DNA from: Scenedesmus sp. ARA3
Lineage: Eukaryota; Chlorophyta; Chlorophyceae; Sphaeropleales; Scenedesmaceae
NCBI GenBank assembly: GCA_004335835.1
Contig: RWJK01001741.1
Location: 1 to 64,000, forward strand
Length of the DNA: 64,000 nt
Direction of reading: 5' to 3'
Shown here: positions 1-9,972 of the stretch, one piece after another
Layout: each line of letters opens with the position of its first letter
Numbering within the stretch: position 1 is the first letter of the stretch
The notes under the pieces: generated by a model
Told to the model about the DNA's origin: nothing
What the model saw: the letters and a program-made list of their open reading frames with translations, nothing else
The model's database searches: none
Translations under genes and position numbers: made by a program

Positions 1-596
1 ATCGACACCATCAAGTCCAAGATCCAGGCAGACTCCCTCAGCAAGCCAGAGTTCAAGGGCACCCTGGACTGCCTCAGCCGCTCACTGTCCGTGGAGGGGC
101 ATGCAGGTGGGAACCTGCTGCCGCCAGGGGCCTGGGACGGTTGTGCATGCGCTGCACAGCTGCTGCTGCCAGCCCAGTGTGCTGCGCTACCGGAGTTGCT
201 AGCTGCGCTTGCATGTGCATCTGAAGAGGAGGTGCAAGTATGAGGTGCAAGTATACAGCAAGTGCGCTGCACGGTGACTTGATAGCGCTGATAAAACACT
301 CCGGCGCGCGTCACCAGCACCGTGCCTGCTTTGTGTGCCTCACATGTGTCATCCCTCGTTTTGCAATAACAACATGAATTGCTGATCGACTGCCATTGTG
401 TGTATCTGTGCTTGCTGCTGCAGGCCTGTGGCGCGGCGTGACCGCTGCGCTGTGGCGCGCCATCCCCGTGAACGCAGCCATCTTCCTGGCAGTTGAGGGC
501 ACGCGGGAGCTGATTGCCGAGTCAGAGGACAGCGTTGACGAGTTCATGGCCAAGCTGCAAGGCAAGGAGCAGGGGAGCTCGCCCGCTGCGATGTGA
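1..596 (+). CDS. Mitochondrial carrier family (SLC25-type) protein, C-terminal part
   Basis: The 5' end is cut by the window edge. Two exons are visible: 1-106 and 424-596, with a phase-1 GT..AG intron at 107-423. The first visible residues, IDTIKSKIQ, are the end of the carrier signature PxDxxKxxxQ that closes an odd-numbered transmembrane helix. The next exon reads GLWRGVTAALWRAIPVNAAI, the typical G(L/F)WRG..P.R.xPxNAxxF segment leading into helix 6 of the last carrier repeat. The protein ends in an acidic, Ala-rich tail with a TGA stop at 594-596. These proteins are inner mitochondrial (sometimes plastid or peroxisomal) membrane exchangers of small metabolites. The P-x-N-A pattern resembles the basic amino acid/carnitine branch, but too little is present to assign a substrate. 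The family call is firm; the substrate is unknown. Confidence 0.85.
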
Positions 597-3064
597 GACT
601 GCCGGGTACTTGAATCGCCAGCATGACTGTGCTTGGCGGTGTGTATAACAGCTTGTGGCAACAGCCTTCCAGTGTTGGTGCAGCATCATAATTGTGCAGC
701 CAGAATATATTTGCAAGGCAGACTGTTGTCTGGCTGCCTGAGAGAGAAGTGGAATCCTATGTGGTTGTCCAGCTGCGTGCAGGCAGTGAATGCATGTTGG
801 CAGGAACCAGCCTAGCTGCGCAGGGTTCTACCCATGTTTTGGTTTTGGTTTTGGAGGGTGAGCAGCTGTTCTCCGCTTGCTGTGTGCTGTCTGTGTGATG
901 AGAGTGCTCTTTGCCAGCAGGCAAGGCGGCTGGCATGTGCGGCTGCAGTTTGACAGTGCTCTGCACAGACGCCTCCATGAACTATGGTGATTTTCGGTGC
1001 CGAACTGTGTTGGTTTGATGTGCGTAAGGGATAATGCCCATCCTTGTTGCAAACCAGTGGATTTGCAGTGCAGACAGATCTGCATGATTGGACATCGCAA
1101 AACTGAGGTGTGATGTTTGACAGTAGCGCTGGGAGAGAGATAGCTAGCGGCGAGTGCATCGAGTGCTGGGTTGTACAGCTAGAGCATGGGCGGCACTGGA
1201 GTTGCAGCGTTTGCGCAATGCTTTGAAGAATGGCAAAGAGCGTATGCCATGCAGTACGGGTGTCATCTTCATCTGTGTGCATGGGTGTTGTGGCTTGCCA
1301 GATAGGTAGATAGCATGGCATGCTGCTACACATGCCGAGTATTCTTGCAGTCTGCGCATGCATTTTGAAGCTTGACAACCTGGTCTGAAACATTCTAGCA
1401 GCCTGTTGCAAGGCATGTACATCTACTGCTGCTGATATTTGAACTTGGCCCTGATCTGACAGCTCCTGTCCCGCAGGAGCTGTTCTGTTTGTGCAGCTCG
1501 TGGGCACATACTGTGCGTGTGTGCACTCTGTTGTTATATGCAGTTGAGTCCGCGAGCAGCTGACAGCTCCTGTGATGAAGTTGCCACCGCTGGCCTGTAC
1601 TACATGTGTTGTGGACCTGCTGCATGTTGGCAGTTTACCTTGGGTCCCTGCAAGTCTTGCCACACCTGGCGCCCTTTGCAAAGATGATGTGGGCTGTGGC
1701 CCACTGAGAGCAGTGTGTGGTACTGGGTGCTTTGTGCGATATGCAGACTCATGGGCGACTGCAGTGTGCACCATGCAGGTTGGTAGCAACTGGCTCACAG
1801 CCGAGTGGCTGGTGTGTGTATGTGCGCGTGTTTAAATGGTGTGTTGGTTATTGGAAGAGCGCATGCAGGGGCGAGCTGTGTGTGTGTGTGCGCCTGTACA
1901 TATGCCGTTTTGGTGGCTGCCGACGATGTTGCGCTCGCGCTGGGCTGTCAGTGGCACAGCCAGCGCGCCTGCAGCTGCATTGCGGTGCTGCTTACCAGCT
2001 CAACAGCAGCAGCTACTTGCGCAGCCAACGAGAGCTTCCGGCAGGGTATGCTTCAGGTGGTTTGTTGAACCATGTCTAACTGTATGCTGAGGTCCTTTGC
2101 GTTCACCGGAACACACGCATTTGTTTTGGAAGACATCGCTAGGCAATATGGCTCTGTCATGCTGGTGCACCTGCTGTCACTGCAGGTGAACAGGTGGAGC
2201 AGGTGATGATGATGGTGCATGTAAGCCTTGAGCTGAGCTGCTGTGGCTTTGGGATGCAGCTATGCTTGTTGTAGGCACGCCACCTGTTATGCCGTAGCAG
2301 TGTATCGGTGCATCCCAGGCCTTGCAAGCCAGGCAACTTATTGTTCATTTGACAAGACTCTTGTCGACTTCCAGTGCTCAATGTCCTGCAGGATTCTGCA
2401 CTTACTCTTATCCTGCAGGATTCTGCAGTGTTCACTCTGCATGCCGGGGTACGGTACCCCATTGATGTGGTGTTAGTAAATGAACCACCTTGTTACAGTC
2501 AGCACCTGCACAGCGGCGACTTTCATGTTGACAGACGGGTCATGTGTGTCACGATCACCTTCACCATCACCTGCACTACCTGTGTCACCTTCAGCATCAC
2601 CTTTGCCTCCACCATCACAGCAAACCTCAGGTGAGTCTCAGTGCTAGTGAAACCCAGCACTTGTCATGGTCTAAATAGAAACGATCACGGTGCACTGCCA
2701 TAGCTACCTCTGTGTGTCGAGTATACACACGTGGCCATGTGGCCAAGAGGCCACCACACCGGGCCGGTGTAACGTTGATGTGTTATGTTTTTGTTGCTTC
2801 GCAGCAACTGGCTGGCATCTAGCCTGCAGCACAAGCAGTGGGCCGTTCAGGAGATATAAATTGTTTCAGATCTCTTACAGCTGTATGTTTCTTTGGGCGA
2901 TTCGAAGCATCTGCACATATCCACTCAGGGCACCATCGAGGTGATTCCGGTGGTCTTTGTTGCTCCGCAGCAACTTGACTTCAGCAACATGTTCTCCGAA
3001 TTTAAACCATGAGCTGCTGCTTTTGACTGAGTGCACGACCCTGTGTTATGCCGCAGGAGCGCGG
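597..3064. other. Stretch without a supportable gene
   Basis: This is the downstream flank of the mitochondrial carrier gene and the upstream flank of the unknown gene at 3.06-4.41 kb. Open frames occur on both strands, including a long minus-strand one at 812-1798, but none has recognisable domains or convincing splice-flanked exons. A 17-bp direct repeat lies at 2384-2400 and 2411-2427, and 2550-2620 is rich in CACC/ATCACC motifs. Unplaced 5' exons of the next gene may lie here, because its first visible exon is preceded by a good acceptor (cag at 3054-3056). Confidence 0.5.
2384..2427. repeat. 17-bp direct repeat, two copies
   Basis: An identical 17-bp word beginning tcctgcagga occurs at 2384-2400 and again at 2411-2427, 27 bp apart start to start. 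It looks like a local duplication in noncoding DNA; no function can be assigned. Confidence 0.8.
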
Positions 3065-4409
3065 ATGGAAGGGGCAGCAGCAGCAGGCCCGCAGGCTGAG
3101 GCACCAGAAACCCTTGAGGAAGTGCTGGTTGAAATGGAAGGTGGTTTCGCTGTTGCGAACTTCTGCTGAAGGCAGCGCCCTTGAGCTGTCATGCATCCAG
3201 CAGCTAGCAGAGCTGAAGCAGAAGGAAGAGCGGCTGATGCAAGCAAGTGCGGCGGGACGGCAGACAGCAGGCAGGGTGCTGGGTCAAGTGCATAACAGCC
3301 TCTGCAACAGGCGAGGTACCCGACAAGAAAATTTTTATATGCGCCAGGAGGTCTGCATATGCAGCTGGCGCAGCCTGCGACCTGGCATCAGAGTGTGAAC
3401 GGTGCAGCCACAGACCAGCAACAAACTACGGCGTGGTGATGTCGCATCGCAGTTCATTTTTTCAGACATTGTATTCTGATTTAGTGCCCGTCAATTTCAA
3501 CTCATCTGGTACGCAAGCTGGGCTGTCCTTGCAGGCAGCGCTTTGCTAGGCGCACTTGCAGTATGCTTGAAGTGTCCTGGAACACTGTCACGTCAACAAC
3601 AGGCAGCCCTAACATCACCATAAATCATGCTCCTGTGTGCTGTGTGCAGCTGTAAATTGTCATCCCAAAGCGATTTCCATTCATTTGCTGCGCGCCCTGC
3701 CTGTATGTCCTTGCTTGCACTCGTGTGCCTCCCACAGAAACTACTCCTCCCACAGCATGGGAAGCAGAAGGTGAGGTCTGCATGTGCTTGCAGCGGCGGT
3801 CATGGCAAGGCTGCCCAGCCTGCGCCTGCTGGCAGTCATAGGAGGCAGCCGGCAGCGGCCCTGTGCAGCTGCAGAGCTGGCTGTCAGGCGCACCATGTGC
3901 ACCAGCAGCTGAGGCGCGCTAGCTGCTAATGCTTTTGTTAGCGAGGCATGTTATTGTGATCACAGCATGAAGGCTTGGCTGCAGCCATTCTACACCGCGG
4001 CACGCTACATGAACCTCACGCATTTTAAATGTGGGCTGTGTTCATGCTGCTCCGCTGTGCAGAGGTGGTTGGGACAAAGGAGCGGCCTTGGCTAGTGCCT
4101 GGGCTGCCGTATCCCAAGTCCGGCTTTGATATGTGGCTGGAGGGCTTTGTGAGTAGACGCCGCAGCATTGCTGGCACATAGTACATGCCTCTGTTTAGTT
4201 CAGACGCTTGCAGTGAAGCACCTAGCTGGCCGCAGCTGGGGCTACTGCCACACTGTTTTGCCCGCCTGCAGTGACCTTTGCATTGTCGCCTAGTGCAGCA
4301 TACTAAGCCAGCATGTGTTGTTGTGCAACTTGCCTCCCCTGCCGCACAGGCTAGGCGCTGGTTGCACTACGGCGCTGAGCCAAAAAGCATCAAAGAGAAG
4401 GCGCCTTGA
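3065..4409 (+). CDS. Unrecognised protein, 3' exons, with apparent 1-nt frameshift
   Basis: Four exons fit together by phase: about 3065-3282, 3738-3770 (phase 1 in, phase 1 out), 4063-4148 and 4350-4409 (TGA at 4407-4409). All introns are GT..AG. The C-terminus reads WLVPGLPYPKSGFDMWLEGF then ARRWLHYGAEPKSIKEKAP, which looks like genuine globular coding sequence. The first exon reads MEGAAAAGPQAEAPETLEEV in one frame, meets TGA near 3167, and continues in the +1 frame as a helical stretch (LSCIQQLAELKQKEERLMQ). Removing one base around 3164-3168 would give one continuous frame, so this is a frameshift, a sequencing error or a decaying gene. The start is uncertain: an acceptor at 3054-3056 implies possible upstream exons. 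I do not recognise the family. Confidence 0.5.
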
Positions 4410-6451
4410 CCATTCATTGAGAGGTGCTTGGCTGTGCTGGGGTCATGGCTTGGCTGGACGACTATTTTTACTGTAGATGGACTGGCATGCTGGCTGCCAT
4501 GCTCGTGTTGGCCTTGCACGAGCTTTGCTGGCACACGTGGCCATGACTGCAGCGCGCAGCCTTCATGAAGCAGCTGACAAGGCTTTCACAGATCATGCAG
4601 CTTTTGCTCAACACATGTCCATCTTCACATGTAGGTAGTAAACTACAATCGTATCAGATCATATGTCAAACATGTATATACACCTGGGCGTCCTCTGTTA
4701 TACACAGCACATGCACAGACTCAGGCTGAGCGTTTCTGCTTGATGGTTCTGGTGATGACGAATGGTGTGCGTGCCTGTGGTGGCTTGTGTGGATGATAGA
4801 TAGTGTTGGAGCAAGTACGGGCCAAGTGGTGCATGTACAAATACTGACGCCGAGTGTGGCAGCGTCATGTTCATGATCAGCACAGCGATTTACTTCCTGG
4901 ATGAGCACTCTCGTGGCTGGCATTGGCACATTGCCCATGCACAGCGGCTGTGCAGGACGGCTTCACCTAGGGGATGCGGTTGGATGCCGCAGGTGTCACG
5001 GCATGGTTGACTTGCGCTGGTGTCTGCCTGCATGACAAGGTATAGTGACAGCAAGGAAGCGGAGCACGTCATGTACACCAGATCACATTATTTTGGCTGC
5101 ATGCTGGGACGCCTGTCGGATGGTAGTCTGCCACGTGGCACCTAGGTGCACCTCCGGGCATGAGGCAGCTGTGGCAGCTGTCATATTGTACTGTGGGAAT
5201 CAGTTGGTGTGCTACTGGTGTGCTACACCGCAACTCGCAGCTGGGATAGCTGCCGTGGCGCGACGTTGTTTGAAGGTGGGCAGGTATGATTGGCCTTGGT
5301 GGTTTAGAACCCATCACCTTGATACAGTCGTCCTTTTGCAGTGTGCCGGTGTAGTTTATAAGGCAGGAGCAGCAGATGGCTGTTACGTCGTGTCACTTGC
5401 AGCCCTGAAGTGCAACTCTGGAGTGTGGTAGAAAGAAGTGCATCCCATCTTGTAAGCTGCGGCTTACATTGAAACATAATGATGACTCTTGTCAACTTGA
5501 TGCCTAGGCGTATTACACCAGCTCATGTGCACGATCACATTGCGCCGGCCTCAGGATCGGTCAGGTACCAGTGTTACATGTACCCGAATCCAAGACGCAT
5601 TACCGCCGTCTGTCAGCGCTGTGCATACGCGCTACATGCGTACAAGTAACGCCGCAGTGTGTATACATGCATGCATGGGTGCGCTCCCAGCCAGTGGATG
5701 CCGCCGGCGGCATCAGCTGATGCAGACGCCTCAGCGCAGACATTGGGCCACCACATACGCTGCACGGCCGCCTGTTCTAGCGGTAACAGGGAGTAAGAAC
5801 ATACTGCCGGGGCGCCTAGTCAGCAGTGCCGATGGTGGCCACCATGTTGATCAAGCCCAGGCAGCGTACAATGTGTTCATACGTGCAGATCGTCTCAACC
5901 TGGGCACACGGTGTACAGCGTGTGCCCTTGCAATATATTTCAGAGCCCCATGGGGCCGACTGGAAGCCCTGAGCTTCAGTGGAGCCCAGTAATGATTCAT
6001 TCGTTGATAGTGTGCAGCAGCAAAACAGCATCCTCCTGCACACAGCAGTGGTATGCTGGCGCTGCAGATCATTGAAAGTCCTGTTGCAGGGACTGGGGTA
6101 TTGCACACAAGGCTGCAGCAGCAAACCTTTGAGAGCTACCTGAAGACTCTCAATCGGATTGCCCAACTGCATCAGGCCTGCCACCTCAAACCCCTACAAC
6201 CCGCCAACCCGACAAGCAAGCCCCACGTCTGGCTGATCACACGATTGACAAAACAAGGATTGCCTTTTGTGATGGATAACGCTCCCAACCAACCTTTCAA
6301 CACCAACAATGCTGCACAAGTGATGCTCCATGCGTAACAACGCCAACATGCCCCAGGAATAACCACCTCAAGCCGTCCATCTCATGTCCCCCATTGCACT
6401 CTCCGCCAGCATACCCTCAGCAAGGCTAACCCCCAAAACTCCCTCCATGCA
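4410..6451. other. Convergent intergenic stretch
   Basis: This lies between the stop of the unknown plus-strand gene and the stop of the minus-strand GT92-like gene, so it should contain both 3' untranslated regions. Open frames such as 5525-5992 (+) show no domain, no repeat pattern and no paired splice sites. I see no RNA gene or mobile element. Confidence 0.5.
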
Positions 6452-7839
6452 TCACCGCCGCTGCTGCACCGCCACCTCTGCAGGAGCCGCCGCCTCTGCC
6501 GCCAGCTGCAGCGAGGGGTTGCTCGCGATGATCTCCTTATACAGCTTGGCCATACTCGCCAGCCGCTGCAGTGCAGACTGCGGCAGAATATCCTCCATGA
6601 TAAGCGGGATGCCAGGGATGGCCGGCGGGTCCTTGTATCCCATGCCTGCCATGAGGCCGGGCATGCGGCGGCTCCACAGCTGGTAGAAGTGCAGCAGGTA
6701 GCCGCAGCGCCAGCTGATCGGCAGCAGGCTGCGGCGCGGCGGCGGCCGCGCATGCTGGTGCACCTGCGTTGTTTGAGGCACACAGAGTCATTGCGGCGTG
6801 AGCAAGTGTTTGATGCAGGAGAGGGAGCGCAGCATGTGCCGGCCGGCTAAACGCAGCATATGCTCAGGACGGATGCGAGTTCAGGATAGCTTGGCCTATG
6901 ACAGCATTAGGTGGGACGGGTACCCTGCAGCTATGGCGTGCCAGAAGCTGCTTACACCCGCCAACTGCCTCACCGCAGCTGCTGCTGCCTGCAGCCACAC
7001 TCTTCGCCGTGCAGTGCCCTTCAACACCAACGGGATCATCCCAGCACAGCAGCGCAGTACAAAGTCAGGTGCGGCTGCAACGGCCCCGCAGCCCCACCTG
7101 GAACATGAGGTCTGTGGTAGGGTCCACCAGCGACTTGCAGGCACCATCGCAGAAGGTGTACGGCCACATGGCATAGTCCATATCTTGCACCGCCCGCGAC
7201 CAGTAGCCGGCACGCATCCAGCCCTCAAGCTCTGGTGTGGCATTCCAGCTGTTGCTGCTCACCCACATGGTGGGCACGATCGCTTCAGGCTCCCTTCCAA
7301 GCGTCCTGCTCAGGCAGCCGTTGTGGATCTCTTCACTGATTGACTTGTGTGAAGGCAGCACCAGGTACTCATCCAGGTCCCAGAACCCCAAATGCACCTC
7401 AGAGCCCCACGCCGCCAGCCGCATCAAGTTGTAGGCTGGCACTTGCATGAAGTGAGAGGCGCGCGGTTCGAGCCCCAGGTCCCACAGAACCAACACGAGG
7501 CGCTGCCGCTGCATGGCGCGCCGCAGCGGGCGGCTGGCCATGATTGCTTCGGCTGTGTGGCGTGTAACAACCATGAGGCTGCCAGCAAAGCCCAGCGCGC
7601 GGTGGTGCTGCAGGTGCTGCAGCGTGAGGAAGCGCAGCACCTCGCCGCGCCGCCTGAAGTCCATCTGCTGGCCGCTGCTGCTGCTGCTGCTGTTGAGGCT
7701 GCTTGAGTTGAGGGCGGCAGCTGTGCCGCTGCTGCCGCTGTTGTGTGTTGCCCAGGCATCTGTGTAGTCGCCATAAGCTGGAGATGCACCAGGAGGTGAG
7801 GGCGGCAGCGGAACAGCCGGATCCACAACGCTAGATAGG

Positions 7840-7870
<31 letters not shown>

Positions 7871-7948
7871 CACTGCTGTTACTAGCAGGCGTGAATGGGA
7901 AGTAGGCAGCATCTTGCTTGCCAGGGGCTGTTACTTCACTGGTGTTAT

Positions 7949-7995
<47 letters not shown>

Positions 7996-8190
7996 GTGCT
8001 GGCACTGCCTGAAGCAGCCGTCTGCATGGTGTTTGCTGTGGTATCACCAATGCTGCCGCCGCCGCCGCCGCCGCCGCTGCTGCTGCTGCTGCTGAGGCCG
8101 CTGCTCAAGCTGTCAGGCATCCAGCCTCTGCCCAGGAGCGTGCGTTGCGGCAGTGCAGCACTGCTGCTGGAGGTGTCATTGGGACTTGCC

Positions 8191-8224
<34 letters not shown>

Positions 8225-9350
8225 CCTGCTTGCTGGCAAACTTGCCAGTTATCAACTCCAGCATCTTTGCTGCATCGCCACTGCTGACACTGTCTGCACT
8301 CCCCTGCTGCCGCGCCAGCTGCTGCAGGAGCTCTGCCACAGCAGGATCGGCTGTCAGTGCTGCTGCACTGCTGCCGGGCTGAGCAATTGCCTGCGCTAGC
8401 TGCTGCTGTGCCAGCATCTGCATGAGCTGCATGTTGTCTGCCATGGCTTCTGCTGCAACACTGTTGCTGGCAAGCCCCTGCTTTTCAGCTTCCATCTCCT
8501 GGCTTGCAGCTAGCAGCTGCGCAATCACGGATTCATCTGCGCTGTCACCACTGCCACTTGCTGCACCCGTGCTGCTGCTGCCGCCACCAAGTGCTTTCAG
8601 CAGTGCTTGCTTCAAAGCATCTTGCGCGGGGTTAGTGACTGGCGCGGGCGGCGGCCGCTGCGCCTGATACCGCTCATGCACCTTGAAGTTTGGCGCACCT
8701 GTTACTGTGGTAGCGTCCATCATGCCCAGCCACGCCGACTTGTCAGCAAAGAGGGGATGCTTCGCCGGCCCGCACTGCCGCTGCACCATGTGCACCCGCT
8801 CGCTGCCCTGCATCCTGAGCGTGAAAGGCAGCTCTGCTGGCAGTAGTGCGCCATAAATGAGCTGTGCTGCATCCTCATGGCGCTTTATGAGCTCATCGTA
8901 GTTTGTCAGCTGGCCAGCGGTGACGCTGACGTCATCGTCAATGCTCTGGAACCAGAGCTGTGGCAGGCTGCTGCTGTTGTCAAAGAGTTCTGGAGGCACC
9001 AGGGAGTGCACGCCTTCCGGGCTGACTGTTATGAAGGGCGCTGAGTGCAGCGATACCACCATGCGAGCTAGGCTGGTGGTCTGGTTGACGCAGATGAGGC
9101 GCAGCCATGCCTCTGCATGGTACGTCTGGTTGTTCCACACACCCGTGAATGAGAAGGGGTGGATGTTGAAGAATGACCAGTTGTACGGCCGAGCTGCAAC
9201 TGCTGGGATGTGCCTGCTGGTGGCAGCACTCAGTGCTACCATTGAAGCCAGCAGGCAACAGAGCAGCCATGGTGCTGCTGCAGTGCTGGTACGGCTCCTG
9301 CTTCTGCTTTTGAAGCTTTGTGTGCGTTTTAGCCGCTCGTGGCACGCCAT
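6452..9350 (-). CDS. GT92-like glycosyltransferase with Ser-rich insert
   Basis: Exon 1 is 9350-7098 (ATG at 9350, 751 codons, phase 0) and the last exon is 6763-6452, also phase 0; both boundaries are good splice sites. A hydrophobic segment at residues 25-45 after a basic N-terminus (signal anchor or signal peptide) and many N-x-S/T sites indicate a secretory or Golgi type II protein. Residues about 50-230 and 561-751 resemble glycosyltransferase family 92 (DUF23): LTLQHLQHHRALGF, then FWDLDEYLVLP, whose D-x-D-E is the expected metal/nucleotide-sugar site. Between them lie about 320 residues of Ser, Ala and Gly runs encoded by trinucleotide repeats. The intron between 7097 and 6764 contains an open stretch, IRPEHMLRLAGRHML (about 6796-6880), resembling the conserved basic segment expected here. 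It has no usable acceptor or donor, so the middle of the model is unresolved. Family likely; sugar donor and acceptor unknown. Confidence 0.7.
7660..8600 (-). repeat. Ser/Gly/Ala-coding trinucleotide repeat block inside GT92-like gene
   Basis: Plus-strand CTG/GCTGCTG runs at about 7670-7695, 7840-7870, 7950-7995, 8050-8095 and 8185-8225 encode poly-Ser on the minus strand, with one poly-Gly run (GCC repeats at about 8052-8075). The block stays in frame across the whole gene. It splits two conserved parts of the glycosyltransferase and is probably a disordered linker. Confidence 0.8.
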
Positions 9351-9972
9351 GTAAAGCTCACAACTCCTCCTGTAGGCGTATATGCCTCATGGCCGATACT
9401 TCTGCTCCACCATCTCGCAACAGCACTGCAGTGTCTCCCCTTACGCACCCTGTAAAGCTAAATTGGTGAATAGTATGTAATAAGTGATTATTTTACTTTC
9501 ACAGCTGAATAGAGCGAGTTTGCAATGGCTGGTGTTGTGTACTGCCGCGCGCGTTGCCGAAACGAGGGAACACAAGATACGAGAGTATAAATGACCGCTG
9601 CACATATACGCATGTACTTTGCTGCGACCTTTGGTACTCGTCAAGCAGTAGATGTCACGTGGCGGATCCAGGGTGTCACCCGGAGAGCCCGGCGCCCTTC
9701 GGTTGATCGGGAGACACGCCCATAACCGCCGCGCCTTGAACAGTCGTGGTAATAGAAAACGTCTAAGCAAAACAGTCACAACCTACAAATGGCGACCCTG
9801 CATGACCGCAACCAACGCTGGACACATCACTTTCCCGCCTTACTGCACAGCTGTGCCACATCTTGCTGCAGGCATCTAGTGCAGACAGGAACCCACCCCT
9901 GCCTGGCATTCGCAAGCCATACTGCTCATTGCAAGCTGCCACCTAACCGTCGACGGCAACACAGCACAGCAA
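9351..9972. other. Intergenic stretch between NUP214-like 3' end and GT92-like 5' end
   Basis: Both flanking genes are on the minus strand, so this should hold the nucleoporin 3' UTR and the GT92-like promoter and 5' UTR. An AT-richer patch at about 9455-9500 stands out against the surrounding composition. No gene, RNA or repeat is seen. Confidence 0.5.

Noticed and set aside
812..1798. Minus-strand open frame of 328 codons downstream of the carrier gene
   Set aside because: Starts at a non-ATG codon, composition is a scatter of Cys/His/Thr/Gln with no domain, and the stretch looks like 3' flanking DNA. Long chance frames are common in this repeat-biased sequence.
3164..3200. Very short intron explaining the frameshift in the unknown gene
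   Set aside because: The only GT..AG pair that restores frame would leave an intron of about 31-35 nt, too short for normal splicing.
5525..5992. Plus-strand 155-codon open frame
   Set aside because: Non-ATG start, no motif, no splice context; lies in the convergent flank of two genes.
7918..8382. Leu-rich plus-strand frame suggestive of membrane helices
   Set aside because: It is the antisense reading of the poly-Ser repeats in the GT92-like exon; CTG repeats give poly-Leu in one frame.
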